Assembly (NCBI RefSeq): GCF_016901135.1
Contig: NZ_JAFEVL010000020.1
Location: forward strand, 186,001-250,000
DNA from: Martinezella lusitana
Lineage (GTDB): Bacteria; Pseudomonadota; Alphaproteobacteria; Rhizobiales; Rhizobiaceae
DNA length: 64,000 bases
Direction of reading: 5' to 3'
This document shows, piece after piece, positions 27,366-36,897 of the stretch (its first letter is position 1; every line of letters starts with the position of its first letter). The position numbers and the translations under genes are program-made. Below the pieces are notes generated by a model, which saw only the letters and a list, made by a program, of their open reading frames with translations, was not told where the DNA came from and did no database searches.

Positions 27366-27394
27366 CCGCCCGGCACATGCCGGGCGGTTTTTTT
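27366..27394. terminator. Strong intrinsic terminator after the BA14K gene
   Basis: CCGCCCGGC pairs with GCCGGGCGG over nine base pairs with an ACAT loop, followed by seven T residues on the plus strand. It clearly ends the BA14K transcript, just before the end of the convergent CorA-type gene. Confidence 0.93.
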
Positions 27395-27410
27395 ATGCAA
27401 TGTTCTGATG

Positions 27411-28412
27411 TCAGAGAATATTGACCCGCTTAAGCAGCCACCATGCCAGCAGCATCGACGCGACGATGAATCCGATCGCATATTCCGTGCCGGCTCCCCC
27501 GCCCGAGAGCGGCAGGTTCGATGTGTTCATGCCGAAGAAGCCGGTCACCAGCGTCGGCGGCAACAAAAGCGCCGTCATGATCGACAGGACGTAGAGATGG
27601 CGATTGATCTCGGAGGCGAGCTTCGAGTCGATTTCCTCGTGAAGCAGCCTGGCGCGCTCCTGTAGTGCATAGACATCGTGCTCGACCGCTTCCAGCCGGC
27701 CCGTCAAGCGTCCCGCGACATCCTCGAAACCGAGCGGCATTTCCTCGTCGTCCGAGGCGGCGGCGTGGCGCATCAGCGACAACACGGTGCGCAAATGGCG
27801 ATGCAGCCGCACGATCGTCCGTCGAATGGGCGGAAGCCGCGTGCGTTCGTCACGCGATGTGTTGCCGTGGAGAAAGTCCTCGATAGAATTCAGCTCTTCG
27901 CTGATCTCGATGACGAGCGAGATCAGCGTGCGCTGGAACTCGACGACCAGCAGCTCGAAAATATCCAGCGGGCGGGAAAATCTCGCCGCGTTCTTTTCGA
28001 TCAGCATACGTCCTCGGTCCAGGCTGCGAAGCGGCTGCAGACGGCTGGTGATGAGCATGCGGTCGGTCAGCGCAAAATGCAGCCAGCCGATGTCGCGGGT
28101 GTCCTGACCGAACTCATGCTGGAAGTCGACCAGCGTGCCGAAGAGCATCTGTTCATCGACGGTAAGCGTCGCATGCGTCTCATGTGTGGTCAGCGCTATG
28201 CGCGCTGCCTCGTTCAATCCCGGTGCATCCGCAAGGAAGGTCGGGACGCGGGCATCCACGAGATTGAGATGCAGCCAGAGGAAACCATCTCCGGCAAAGA
28301 GCGAGGCGCGATCGGTATTGTCGGGGAGCCGTTCCGCCTTATCCGCGCCAGGATGCAGACGATAGGCCCAGACAAAGCCGGGTATCGTGGTGGCAGTCGT
28401 GATCGTGTTCAT
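27411..28412 (-). CDS. CorA/ZntB-type divalent cation transporter
   Basis: A 333-residue inner membrane protein of the CorA metal ion transporter superfamily. The large N-terminal cytoplasmic domain is followed by a long helix and two C-terminal membrane segments. The diagnostic GMN appears as TGFFGMNTSNLPLSG just after the first membrane segment (about residue 290). A ZntB-like member, moving Zn2+ or other divalent cations, is as likely as a Mg2+ channel; sequence alone does not decide. The ATG at 28412 has no obvious Shine-Dalgarno. It is divergent from the acyl-CoA dehydrogenase operon with about 290 bases between. Confidence 0.92.
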   Translation of the reverse strand: MNTITTATTIPGFVWAYRLHPGADKAERLPDNTDRASLFAGDGFLWLHLNLVDARVPTFLADAPGLNEAARIALTTHETHATLTVDEQMLFGTLVDFQHEFGQDTRDIGWLHFALTDRMLITSRLQPLRSLDRGRMLIEKNAARFSRPLDIFELLVVEFQRTLISLVIEISEELNSIEDFLHGNTSRDERTRLPPIRRTIVRLHRHLRTVLSLMRHAAASDDEEMPLGFEDVAGRLTGRLEAVEHDVYALQERARLLHEEIDSKLASEINRHLYVLSIMTALLLPPTLVTGFFGMNTSNLPLSGGGAGTEYAIGFIVASMLLAWWLLKRVNIL

Positions 28413-28604
28413 GGCCGGATCATTCGCATTGTCGGAACAGTTGCCTTAGTCTTCGTTCATGACGATTGTTTATGCAAGTCTGCCCATTGTTGGAATAATC
28501 GCATGCGCGGGCGCAGATGTCGTAGCCGCGCAGCGCGTGCAGGGCGAAGGTGTTGTTCGAGTTCGCGATCAAGTGGAAATGAGCATCGCATCGCCTTTGT
28601 AAAA

Positions 28605-28620
28605 TTGACGTTTACGTAAA
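28605..28620. promoter_or_regulatory. LiuR-like palindromic operator candidate
   Basis: TTGACGTTTACGTAAA is a near-perfect 16-base palindrome (two mismatches) about 80 bases before the acyl-CoA dehydrogenase start. It resembles the TTxACGTTxACGTxAA sites of MerR-family LiuR regulators described for branched-chain amino acid and fatty acid catabolism genes. Its left half could also serve as a -35 element. The rest of the 288-base region (28413-28700) shows nothing I can name. Confidence 0.5.
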
Positions 28621-28700
28621 AATCAACTAGCAATAGCCACACGTCGCCGATGGCCTGGGTGAGGCGGACCATCGGCACCACAAATGCGGAGGAAAGCATC

Positions 28701-30479
28701 ATGTACAAGGCGCCTGTCGAGGAAATCGCGTTCACGCTGAAGCATGTCGCCGGCATGGAGCGGGCGATGGAAGAGGGCATCCTCGGCGATCTCAGCGCCG
28801 ACGTCCTCGATGCCATCCTGGCGGAGGCTGGACGTTTCGCCGGCGACGAGATGGAGCCGCTTGCCGAAATCGGCGACCGGCAGGGCGCGAAGCTGGTCGA
28901 CGGCAAGGTGGTTCTTCCGGACGGATGGGAAAAGCTCTATCGCGACTGGATCGCCGGCGGCTGGAACGGGCTGACCGCGCCGGAGGAGTTCGGCGGACAG
29001 GGCCTGCCGCATATGCTGAATATCGCGACGCTGGAAATGTGGAATTCTGCTTCGATGGCGTTTGGTCTAGCCCCGACGCTGACCATGGGGGCGGTCGAGG
29101 CACTCATTGCCCACGGCAGCGAAGACCTGAAAAAGACATACCTGCCGAAGCTCGTATCAGGCGAGTGGGCTGGCACCATGAACCTGACGGAGCCGCATGC
29201 CGGTTCCGATGTCGGGGCGCTGCGCACGCGCGCCGAACGCCGCGACGACGGCACCTATCGTCTCTTCGGCCAGAAGATATTCATCACCTGGGGCGATCAC
29301 GAGGCGGCGGAAAACATCGTCCATTTCGTCCTGGCCCGCCTTCCGGATGCACCGGCCGGCACGCGCGGCATATCGCTTTTCCTCGTGCCAAAATTCCTCG
29401 CAAACGATGATGGATCGCTTGGCGCCCGTAACGATTATTTCGCCCATTCGCTGGAGCACAAGCTCGGCATCCATGGCTCGCCGACCTGCACGATAATCTA
29501 TGGCGATGGCAAATATGGCGCCGAAAAAGGGGCCGTCGCCTGGCTTGTCGGCGAGGAGAACAAGGGGCTCGCCTGCATGTTCACGATGATGAACAATGCG
29601 CGCCTCGCCGTCGGCATTCAGGGCGTCGCGATTGCGGAAGCCGCTACCCAGAAAGCCATCGCCTATGCCAGGGAGCGCACGCAGGGCCGCGCGCCGGGAG
29701 CGACGGCGGCGGGCATGAGCCCGATCATCGAACATCCCGATGTCGCCCGCATGCTGCTGACCATGAAGGCGCTGACGCAGGGTTCGCGCGCCATTTGCTA
29801 TGCTTGCGCCGAGGCGATCGATATGTCGCATCGCGATCCCGAGAAGGCACGATATTGGCAGGAGCGGGCTGCGCTCTTGACGCCGATTGCCAAGTCCTTC
29901 TCCACCGATGCCGGCGTCGATGTCGCCTCGCTTGGCATCCAGGTCCATGGCGGCATGGGCTTCATCGAAGAAACGGGAGCGGCGCGCCTGCTGCGGGATG
30001 CCCGTATTGCCCCCATCTATGAAGGCACCAACGGCATTCAGGCCATCGACCTCGTGACCCGCAAGCTGACCATTGCGAACGGCGATCACGTGCGCGCCTT
30101 CCTCGGTGAATTGCGCGGGATCGCCGATGCCGTCGCAAAATCCAATCTCGACGGTTTCGGGGAATCGGCGCCGCGGCTGGAAGCGGCCATCGACGATCTC
30201 GAAAAGGCAAGCGAATGGCTGCTCTCGCGCCAGGCCGAAGGCGCCGTCGCCGAGGCGCTGGCGGGTGCGACGCCCTATCAGCGGCTCTTCGGTCTCGTGC
30301 TGACCGGAGCCTATCTGGCCAAAGGCGGCTTGGTCGATGCGGCGGATGGCGAGGGCGGAAAGCGCATCGCGCTTTGCCGCTTTGCTGCCGAAAATCTTCT
30401 GGCCGAAACAGCGGCTCTCACTGACCGTATCGTCGCCGGCGCGTCGAGCCTTGAAGCCGCCCGCATCGCGCTTGCCTGA
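28701..30479 (+). CDS. Acyl-CoA dehydrogenase (DmdC / long-form family)
   Basis: A 592-residue FAD-dependent acyl-CoA dehydrogenase of the long form that includes methylmercaptopropionyl-CoA dehydrogenase (DmdC). The N-terminal YKAPVEEIAFTLKHVAGME segment is diagnostic of this subgroup. FAD and substrate signatures are MNLTEPHAGSDVGALRT near residue 157 and GMGFIEETGAARLLRDARI near 420. The catalytic-type base region is TMMNNARLAVG and a family C-terminal domain closes the protein. Start ATG has GGAGGA eight bases upstream. It forms an operon with an enoyl-CoA hydratase nine bases on and sits behind a LiuR-like palindrome. The true substrate (fatty, branched-chain or sulfur acyl-CoA) is not settled. 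Confidence 0.92.
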   Translation: MYKAPVEEIAFTLKHVAGMERAMEEGILGDLSADVLDAILAEAGRFAGDEMEPLAEIGDRQGAKLVDGKVVLPDGWEKLYRDWIAGGWNGLTAPEEFGGQGLPHMLNIATLEMWNSASMAFGLAPTLTMGAVEALIAHGSEDLKKTYLPKLVSGEWAGTMNLTEPHAGSDVGALRTRAERRDDGTYRLFGQKIFITWGDHEAAENIVHFVLARLPDAPAGTRGISLFLVPKFLANDDGSLGARNDYFAHSLEHKLGIHGSPTCTIIYGDGKYGAEKGAVAWLVGEENKGLACMFTMMNNARLAVGIQGVAIAEAATQKAIAYARERTQGRAPGATAAGMSPIIEHPDVARMLLTMKALTQGSRAICYACAEAIDMSHRDPEKARYWQERAALLTPIAKSFSTDAGVDVASLGIQVHGGMGFIEETGAARLLRDARIAPIYEGTNGIQAIDLVTRKLTIANGDHVRAFLGELRGIADAVAKSNLDGFGESAPRLEAAIDDLEKASEWLLSRQAEGAVAEALAGATPYQRLFGLVLTGAYLAKGGLVDAADGEGGKRIALCRFAAENLLAETAALTDRIVAGASSLEAARIALA

Positions 30480-30488
30480 GGAGATCTA

Positions 30489-31241
30489 ATGACCGACCAT
30501 ATTATCATCGAACGTCCCGAGACCGCGCCGCATGTCCAGATCATCCGGTTCAACCGTCCGGAAAAGAAGAATGCGATCACGCGCGGAATGTATCAGGTGA
30601 TGACCGATGCGCTGAAGGCGGCGGACGACACGCCGGATATCCGCGTCAACGTCTTCCTCGGTACCGAAGGCTGCTTCTCCGCCGGCAACGACATGGCCGA
30701 TTTCCTGGCTTTCGCCGTGGGCGGGAGCATGGGCCGCGAAGTCCTGGATTTTCTCGCCGCACTGGCGACGGCGAAGAAACCGGTCGTTTCGGGCGTCGAT
30801 GGTCTGGCGATCGGCATCGGCGCCACGATCCACCTGCATTGCGATCTGACTGTGGCTTCCGACCGCAGCCTGTTCAAGACGCCCTTCGTCGATCTTGCCC
30901 TCGTCCCCGAAGCCGCCTCGAGCCTGATCGCGCCGCGCCTCATGGGTCATCAGCGCGCCTTCGCCCTGCTTGCCCTCGGCGAAGGCTTCTCCGCCGCCGA
31001 AGCGAAAGAGGCCGGTTTGATCTGGAAAGTGACCGCGCCCGAGGCAGTGGAGGCCGAAACGCTATCGCTTGCCGCCAAGCTTGCAGCCAAGCCGCCTGAG
31101 GCGCTGAGGATTGCCAGGGCTCTGATGCGGGGCGAACCGGACGCCATCCTTGGTCGTATCGCCGAGGAAGCCGAGCTTTTCGCCGCACGGCTGAAAAGTG
31201 CGGAAGCACGCGCCGCATTCGAGGCGTTCATGAAGCGGTGA
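30489..31241 (+). CDS. Enoyl-CoA hydratase/isomerase family protein
   Basis: A 250-residue crotonase-fold enzyme expected to hydrate or isomerise the product of the upstream dehydrogenase. The oxyanion-hole regions are visible as CFSAGNDMADF near residue 62 and GLAIGIGATIHLHCDL near 105. One usual catalytic glutamate falls in the LALVPEAASS loop. Start: ATG with GAGGAG close upstream, nine bases after the dehydrogenase stop. The pairing suggests one beta-oxidation-like cycle. The exact reaction is not readable, since the crotonase family is functionally broad. Confidence 0.9.
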   Translation: MTDHIIIERPETAPHVQIIRFNRPEKKNAITRGMYQVMTDALKAADDTPDIRVNVFLGTEGCFSAGNDMADFLAFAVGGSMGREVLDFLAALATAKKPVVSGVDGLAIGIGATIHLHCDLTVASDRSLFKTPFVDLALVPEAASSLIAPRLMGHQRAFALLALGEGFSAAEAKEAGLIWKVTAPEAVEAETLSLAAKLAAKPPEALRIARALMRGEPDAILGRIAEEAELFAARLKSAEARAAFEAFMKR

Positions 31242-31252
31242 ATCACCATCCG

Positions 31253-31297
31253 CCCTTGTGGTTCGAGACGGCCCTGCGGGCCTCCTCACCACGAGGG
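31253..31297. repeat. Nested-palindrome intergenic repeat
   Basis: An outer stem (CCCTTGTGG with CCACGAGGG, one wobble) encloses an inner GGCCC/GGGCC hairpin. The string GGTTCGAGACGGCC...GCGGGCCTCCTCACC is one I recognise as a frequent intergenic element in Rhizobium. It lies between two convergent genes and may end both transcripts. Confidence 0.6.
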
Positions 31298-31325
31298 TCG
31301 GCCACACAACTTGCGGTGAAAAGAA

Positions 31326-32576
31326 CTACTTCTCCAGCGCCACGACAACCTCGACATGCGAGGTCCACAGGAATTGGTCAATGGGCGTCACTTTGTTGAT
31401 GCGATAGCCCCCTTCGGTCAGCAGCGCGAGATCGCGGGCCAGCGTCAGCGGGTTGCAGGAGACGGCGACGATCTTCTTGACCTGGGAGCGGGCCAGTTCC
31501 TTGCACTGGAATTCCGCCCCGGCGCGCGGCGGGTCGAAGACGACGGCGTCGTAGACCTTCAATTCCTGCGTCATCAGCGGCCGGCGGAAGAGGTCGCGGC
31601 GCTCGATGGTGACAGGTTTTAGCCCCTGCGTGTTGCGGGCGGCGTAATCGAGCGCGGCCAAGGGCTTGGCTTCGCTTTCCACCGCGTGCACCCGTCCGAT
31701 GCGCGCCAGGCGAAGCGAGAAGGTGCCGCTGCCGGCGAAGAGATCGGCGATGCGCTTCGCCTTGCCGACATGGGTCTTGACCAGCTCGGCCATGGCATCT
31801 TCAGCCTGCTTGGTCGCCTGCGTGAAGGCGCCGGGAGGTGGCGAGACCTGCGCGCCGCCGAAATCGATCATCGGCTTTGCCGGTTCCACCAGGATTTCGC
31901 CGTTCAGCGAGACGCGAGCGATGCCGCGAAGCGTCAGCACGGTTTCGATAGCGCTCCGACGGTGCTTGTCGGAAAGGGATTTGACGTCGTCGACGGCGAG
32001 GTCGAGGCCGGAAGGCATCTCCAAAACGGAGATGCGGAAGGCTTCCGCGTTGACGGCGAGTGCCGCCGCGACCGCCGTGATCGCCGGCAATTGCGACATG
32101 ATCCCGGCCGAGGCGATGGGACATTCCTCGATCGCGACGATGTGGTGGCTTTCGGCCTGGTTGAAGCCGATCAGCGTGCCCTTCTCGGTCTTGCGCGCCG
32201 CGAAGACGACCTTGCGGCGCTCGCCGGGATGGGCAGCGATAATATCATCCACCTCGGGCGTCAGGCCCTTGGAGCGTAGCGCGTCGATCACGAGCTGCCG
32301 CTTGAAGGCGCGGTAGGGCGCATCGGCATAGTGCTGCAAGGTGCAGCCGCCGCAGGTGCCGTTGACGCCATCGGGACCGAAGTGCCGACAGTGCGGCTCC
32401 TGCCGGTCCGGCGAGGCCGATGCGATCGACATCAACGTGCCCTGGCTTTTCACCCGCGCGATGGCGACGCTTTCGCCCGGCAGCGTGAAGGGTACGTAGA
32501 TCGGGCCATCAGCGCCTTGCGCGATGCCGTCGCCCTGGGCGCCGAGCTTCTGGATGGTGACGGTTTCGGTGCTCAT
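31326..32576 (-). CDS. Class I SAM-dependent RNA (uracil-5) methyltransferase, RlmD/TrmA family
   Basis: A 416-residue TrmA/RumA-type methyltransferase predicted to make 5-methyluridine in 23S rRNA or tRNA. An N-terminal TRAM-like beta domain is followed by iron-sulfur cysteines (Cys63, Cys75 and Cys78 in HCRHFGPDGVNGTCGGC, plus a later ECPIAS). The SAM site is DLFAGSGTFSLRLA near residue 275, the FDPPRAG motif lies near 350, and the catalytic cysteine is in VSCNPLTLARDL. The ATG overlaps the tlyA stop (ATGA), so the two are translationally coupled. Which uridine is modified cannot be told from sequence. Confidence 0.92.
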   Translation of the reverse strand: MSTETVTIQKLGAQGDGIAQGADGPIYVPFTLPGESVAIARVKSQGTLMSIASASPDRQEPHCRHFGPDGVNGTCGGCTLQHYADAPYRAFKRQLVIDALRSKGLTPEVDDIIAAHPGERRKVVFAARKTEKGTLIGFNQAESHHIVAIEECPIASAGIMSQLPAITAVAAALAVNAEAFRISVLEMPSGLDLAVDDVKSLSDKHRRSAIETVLTLRGIARVSLNGEILVEPAKPMIDFGGAQVSPPPGAFTQATKQAEDAMAELVKTHVGKAKRIADLFAGSGTFSLRLARIGRVHAVESEAKPLAALDYAARNTQGLKPVTIERRDLFRRPLMTQELKVYDAVVFDPPRAGAEFQCKELARSQVKKIVAVSCNPLTLARDLALLTEGGYRINKVTPIDQFLWTSHVEVVVALEK

Positions 32577-33313
32577 GGCTTGATCCCTGCGAGAAGAAAT
32601 TCGTGATTGCCGTCGCCGCCTGATATCGGCGAGGCTATGAGGCCGAGACTCTGCCAGCCCATATCTTCAGTGAACCAGCGTTCGAGCTCGGCAGCGACAG
32701 CCGGCGCGGAGGAGGGGTCTTTCAGCAAGCCGGCCTTGCCGATCGCATCTCGTCCCGCCTCGAATTGCGGCTTCACCAGCAACACGGCGCGCGCGCCCGG
32801 CTCGGCAAGAACGAGCGCCGGCGCCAGCGCCAGCTTCAGCGAGATGAAGGAGACATCGGAAACGATGAACGAGATCGGCTTGCCGATATCCTCGGCAGTG
32901 AGGTTGCGGGCATTCAGCCCCTCTATACTGGTCACGCGCGGATCGGCCGATATGCGCGGATGCATCTGGCCGTGGCCGACATCGATGGATGTGACATGCA
33001 CGGCGCCACGCTGCAACAATACCTCGGTAAAGCCGCCGGTCGATGCCCCGACATCGAGACAGTGCTGCCCCTGCGGATCGAGCTGGAAATGATCGAGCGC
33101 GGCCACCAGTTTCAAGGCCGCCCGCGAGACATAATCCTGGGCCGGATCGTCGATGGCGATCTGCGCCTCTTCGGTGAACAGCGTGCCCGGTTTGGTCACG
33201 ACTTTGCCGTCGACGGTGACTGTGCCGCGCTGAATTGCATCGCGCGCCCGTGATCGGCTGGCGAAAAGCGAAAGGGTGACGAGAAGCTGGTCGAGGCGTT
33301 GCGGTTCGGACAT
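32573..33313 (-). CDS. tlyA: TlyA family rRNA methyltransferase (S4 plus FtsJ domains)
   Basis: A 246-residue protein with an N-terminal S4 RNA-binding domain (RLDQLLVTLSLFASRSRARD) and an FtsJ-like SAM methyltransferase domain (CLDVGASTGGFTEVLL near residue 83). In mycobacteria TlyA makes 2'-O-methylcytidine in 16S and 23S rRNA; orthologues in alphaproteobacteria are usually annotated the same way or as haemolysin A. The ATG at 33313 opens directly at the S4 domain; a longer frame to 33427 adds 38 residues without homology. It is the first gene of a tlyA-rlmD pair with a 4-base overlap. Confidence 0.92.
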   Translation of the reverse strand: MSEPQRLDQLLVTLSLFASRSRARDAIQRGTVTVDGKVVTKPGTLFTEEAQIAIDDPAQDYVSRAALKLVAALDHFQLDPQGQHCLDVGASTGGFTEVLLQRGAVHVTSIDVGHGQMHPRISADPRVTSIEGLNARNLTAEDIGKPISFIVSDVSFISLKLALAPALVLAEPGARAVLLVKPQFEAGRDAIGKAGLLKDPSSAPAVAAELERWFTEDMGWQSLGLIASPISGGDGNHEFLLAGIKP

Positions 33314-33425
33314 AGGCTGTCCATGCAGGGCAATGCAGTGCGTTGCAAGCCTTTTGTGCCGATGTCGCGTTGACGCCGGGCTGCAGCCGGCGATAATCGC
33401 ACAAATCAGCGGTTGAGAGGGCATC

Positions 33426-34433
33426 ATGCGAAGAATCGGTGGCTATGCGGCGCTATTGGCGATGTTCGCCGCGCCGGCCTTTGCGAACGATACCATGGCC
33501 GAGTTGAAGACCGGCGGTCTCGCCTACGTCCGCACCGGCGATATCAGCATGGATCAGGAGAAGCTCTTCATTTCGGCGGCCGAGGTGCGCGTCGACTACG
33601 TCTTTGCAAACACATCGGACAAGGATGTCGAAAGTCTCGTCGCTTTCCCGATGCCCGATATCAAGGGCGATGTCGACAGCATGGTCGATGCTGGAAATGT
33701 CGATGCCGACAATTTCCTCGGCTTCACCGTCACACAGGACGGCAAGGCCATCGCGCCGACCCTTCAGCAGAGCGTCACGGTCGCCGGCGTCGACATGACG
33801 GATGAATTGAAGGCGCACGCCGTACCGTTGCTGCCGCTCAGCAAGGCGGCGATGGATGCCGTCGCCAAGCTGCCCGTTGATGTCTTGGAGGACTGGACGG
33901 CTCGCGGCCTGATCGTGGATGACGAATATGACAATGATGGCCAGGGCATGAAGCATCATCCGACGCCGATGTGGACGTTGCATACCACCTATTGGTGGCG
34001 CACCAAGTTTCCGGCCAAAGCCAGGATCGGCGTACAGCATAGCTACAAGCCGAGCGTCGGCGGCACCGTTGCCATCACCTTTGCCGGCGACGAGGACTAC
34101 CAGAAACAGCAGCTGCAGGCCTACCGCAGCAAGTATTGCGTTGACGATGCCTTTCTGAAGACTGCGACCAAGCTTTCCGCCACCGCCGACAAGGGCGGCC
34201 GCACCTATATCGAAAGCTGGATCTCCTATGTGCTGACGACGGGCGCCAACTGGTCCGGCCCGATCAAGCATTTCGAGCTGACGGTCGACAAGGGCAGCCC
34301 GGAAAACTACATCAGCTTCTGCGGCACCGACGTCAAAAAGACCGGGCCGACGACCTTTCAGATGACGGCGCAGGATTTTTATCCCGAACACGATCTGGAT
34401 ATTTTGATCCTCGCCGCGACCCCCGTGAACTGA
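33426..34433 (+). CDS. DUF4424 family exported protein
   Basis: A 335-residue periplasmic or surface protein with a signal peptide (MRRIGGYAALLAMFAAPAFA). The mature N-terminus NDTMAELKTGGLAYVRTGDI is the family hallmark, followed by DISMDQEKLFIS and YVFANTSDKDV, a beta-rich domain. Tryptophan- and tyrosine-rich stretches (THLTTYWWRT-like, near residue 185) follow. Two cysteines (KYCVDD, SFCGTD) may pair. Start ATG has AGAGGG four bases upstream. The function of DUF4424 is unknown. It is divergent from tlyA, and its 3' end precedes the second chemoreceptor by about 220 bases. Confidence 0.87.
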   Translation: MRRIGGYAALLAMFAAPAFANDTMAELKTGGLAYVRTGDISMDQEKLFISAAEVRVDYVFANTSDKDVESLVAFPMPDIKGDVDSMVDAGNVDADNFLGFTVTQDGKAIAPTLQQSVTVAGVDMTDELKAHAVPLLPLSKAAMDAVAKLPVDVLEDWTARGLIVDDEYDNDGQGMKHHPTPMWTLHTTYWWRTKFPAKARIGVQHSYKPSVGGTVAITFAGDEDYQKQQLQAYRSKYCVDDAFLKTATKLSATADKGGRTYIESWISYVLTTGANWSGPIKHFELTVDKGSPENYISFCGTDVKKTGPTTFQMTAQDFYPEHDLDILILAATPVN

Positions 34434-34656
34434 GCCAAATTTAAACGGCAGATCGTCAAAATTAAATAATTTTAAAGCCGTAACCTCTACTGATGCTTGG
34501 GATTGCGATGGTCTGTTTCAAGATCATCGCCTGCCATGACGGCTTCACGCTTCCGCGTCCCAATCATGCCTTTCCCTGAATTTTTCGAGCATCAGCCGTC
34601 CTTCCCCCACGGCCTATCGATGCTCGCCAGGACCGGCGCTCAGGAGGCGCTCGCTT

Positions 34657-36597
34657 ATGTTTGCGAAAAAACTCTCGCTGAATGGCAAGCTTGCCATAAC
34701 GTTCACGGCGCTGATCGCCATTTTCGCCTGCGTTTCCGCATTCGTCTATTCCAAGGAAGAGATGTCGGCCGGCGCCGCGGCGGAGCAGGCCAGGTCGCAG
34801 CAGCTCGTCAATCTGATCGACGACTCCTTGCAGGCGATGCTGGAACAGGCGGTCAACCTGCGCGGCTTCCTCCTGCTCCGCAGCGACAGCACCTATGGCG
34901 ATGTTTTCGCCAATCGCGACCGGATGTTGAAGAGCATCGCCGCAGCCAAGCAGGTCGCCGCTGACTCTCCGGATCTGCTGCAGGCCATCGATAACATGCA
35001 GAAGGCCGCGGATATCTATTTCCATCAGCTTGCAGAGCCGCAGACGAAGGCTCGCAAGGAAACCGAGATGCCGCTCGATCAGATCGTCAAGATCGGTCAG
35101 AACGAAACCAAGGGCCAGCTCGATGGCTTCCGCGAGGCTGCCGCAAAGATCAAGCAGGCAGCCCGCGCCAAGGCCGGCGATCTGGCGGCCACGCAGGATG
35201 AGGCCAATGGCGATCTGCGCCTGACGCTCATCGTGGGCGGCATCCTCGTAGCGCTGATCGCTGCCGTTCTCGCCTGGCTGCTGTCGCGCATCATCGTTCG
35301 CCCGATCGTCGGCATGACTGCCGCTATGGGCCGTCTGGCTAGTGGCGAGCACGATATCGACGTTCCGGCCCTCGGTCGTGGCGATGAAGTCGGCAGCATG
35401 GCCGATGCCGTCCTTGTCTTCAAGCAGGCGGCGATCGAGAAGCTGCGCCTTGCCGGCGAGACCGATCGCATGCGTGATGACGCCGAGCGTCAGCGCCAGA
35501 TGGGCGATGAGCAGAAGGCGCGCGAAGAAGGTGAAATCCGCTTCGCCATGGAGACGCTCGCAGGTGGGCTCTCCGCTCTTGCCGCCGGCAATGTCGCTGC
35601 GCGTCTCGACCGCACCTTTGCGCCGCAGTTCGACAGCGTTCGTGCTGATTTCAACAATGCCGTCGAAAAGCTGGAAGCGGCCTTGCAGTCGGTCGGCACC
35701 AATGCCGCCGCCATCAATGCCGGCGCCGGCGAGATCCGTTCGGCTGCTGATGACCTTGCTCACCGCACCGAGCAGCAGGCTGCCTCCGTCGAGGAAACTG
35801 CTGCAGCCCTGGAACAGGTAACCACGACGGTTCGCGATTCGGCCAAGCGCGCCGAGGATGTCGGCCATCTCGTCGAGCGTGCGCGTCTCGGTGCCGAAAA
35901 GTCCGGTGAAGTCGTGCGCAGGGCAGTATCCGCCATGCAGCAGATCGAAAAGTCCTCTGGCGAGATCAGCAACATCATCAGCGTCATCGATGATATCGCC
36001 TTCCAGACCAACCTTTTGGCACTGAATGCCGGCGTCGAAGCCGCCCGCGCCGGTGACGCCGGCAAGGGCTTTGCCGTCGTTGCCCAGGAAGTCCGCGAGC
36101 TTGCCCAGCGGTCCGCCAACGCAGCCAAGGAAATCAAGGCGCTGATCACCACGTCGAGCGATCAGGTCAATACCGGCGTGTCCCTGGTCGGCGAGACCGG
36201 CAAGGCCCTGGAATTGATCGTTTCCGAAGTGCAGGAAATCAATCGCCACGTCGGCGCGATCGTCACGGCGACCCGCGAGCAGTCGATCGGCCTGCAGGAG
36301 ATCAACACTGCGGTCAACAACATGGATCAGGGCACGCAGAAGAATGCCGCCATGGTCGAGGAACAGACGGCTGCCAGCCACGCACTCGCCCGCGAAGCCG
36401 CGGCACTGAACGAGCTGCTGCGCCAGTTCCGGCTCAGCAATGCGCCGCAGGCAGCGTCCGCGCGTCCCGCAGCCGCAACGACACGCTCGAAGCCTGCTGT
36501 ATCGCCGGCCCGGGCGCTCGGCCGCACGGTGGCCAAGGCCTTCGGCGGCAAGGCAACCGCAGCTGCGGCCGCTCAGGACGAATGGGAAGAGTTCTGA
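34657..36597 (+). CDS. Methyl-accepting chemotaxis protein with C-terminal CheR-docking motif
   Basis: A 646-residue chemoreceptor. Membrane segments lie near residues 11-30 and 190-212, with a ~160-residue helical periplasmic domain between (four-helix-bundle or CHASE3-like). HAMP ([20 protein letters not shown]) follows, then methylation helices and the conserved tip [20 protein letters not shown]. After an Ala/Pro-rich linker the protein ends DEWEEF, matching the xWxxF pentapeptide that tethers CheR/CheB. This makes it a probable high-abundance-type receptor that may assist adaptation of tail-less ones such as that at 1.3 kb. Start: ATG with AGGAGG eight bases upstream. Confidence 0.94.
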   Translation: MFAKKLSLNGKLAITFTALIAIFACVSAFVYSKEEMSAGAAAEQARSQQLVNLIDDSLQAMLEQAVNLRGFLLLRSDSTYGDVFANRDRMLKSIAAAKQVAADSPDLLQAIDNMQKAADIYFHQLAEPQTKARKETEMPLDQIVKIGQNETKGQLDGFREAAAKIKQAARAKAGDLAATQDEANGDLRLTLIVGGILVALIAAVLAWLLSRIIVRPIVGMTAAMGRLASGEHDIDVPALGRGDEVGSMADAVLVFKQAAIEKLRLAGETDRMRDDAERQRQMGDEQKAREEGEIRFAMETLAGGLSALAAGNVAARLDRTFAPQFDSVRADFNNAVEKLEAALQSVGTNAAAINAGAGEIRSAADDLAHRTEQQAASVEETAAALEQVTTTVRDSAKRAEDVGHLVERARLGAEKSGEVVRRAVSAMQQIEKSSGEISNIISVIDDIAFQTNLLALNAGVEAARAGDAGKGFAVVAQEVRELAQRSANAAKEIKALITTSSDQVNTGVSLVGETGKALELIVSEVQEINRHVGAIVTATREQSIGLQEINTAVNNMDQGTQKNAAMVEEQTAASHALAREAAALNELLRQFRLSNAPQAASARPAAATTRSKPAVSPARALGRTVAKAFGGKATAAAAAQDEWEEF

Positions 36598-36604
36598 CGA
36601 CAAA

Positions 36605-36800
36605 CACCTTCTCTCCGCCGGAGAGAAGGTGGGCACGAACGATTGAGTGAAACGAAATCGAGAGAGACCGGATGAGGGGGCACGCGGAGCGTTAGCGACG
36701 GTGCTTTGAGCGGCAAGCGAAAAGCCGCTCCAGTGTGCAGAAACGCCCCCTCATCCGTTTCCCGAATTTGCCGAAGGGCGGGCACCTTCTCCCCGAGCGA
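36605..36800. repeat. Composite rhizobial palindromic repeat
   Basis: A perfect 12-bp hairpin (CACCTTCTCTCC/GGAGAGAAGGTG, 36605-36631) is followed by a larger inverted repeat, CGGATGAGGGGGC (36669-36681) with GCCCCCTCATCCG (36745-36757). Another CACCTTCTCC copy lies near 36783. Elements of this form recur in rhizobial intergenic regions. Together they fill the space between the chemoreceptor (+) and dxs (-). Confidence 0.75.
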
Positions 36801-36860
36801 AGAAGGCGAAAGCCTGGAGCCGGTCGCACCACCGGCCCTTCGCTTTGGCTCAGGGCGTTC

Positions 36861-36897
36861 GTCGCTGCAATCGATTCACTGGATCGATTGCAGCGAC
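36861..36897 (-). terminator. Perfect 15-bp hairpin downstream of dxs
   Basis: GTCGCTGCAATCGAT pairs perfectly with ATCGATTGCAGCGAC around a seven-base loop, ending seven bases from the dxs stop codon. No U tract follows on either strand, so it may protect the 3' end of the mRNA or be another repeat module rather than a classical terminator. Confidence 0.6.

Noticed and set aside
34564..36636. A 690-codon minus-strand frame across the second chemoreceptor
   Set aside because: The plus-strand frame encodes a clear receptor; the other is its shadow.
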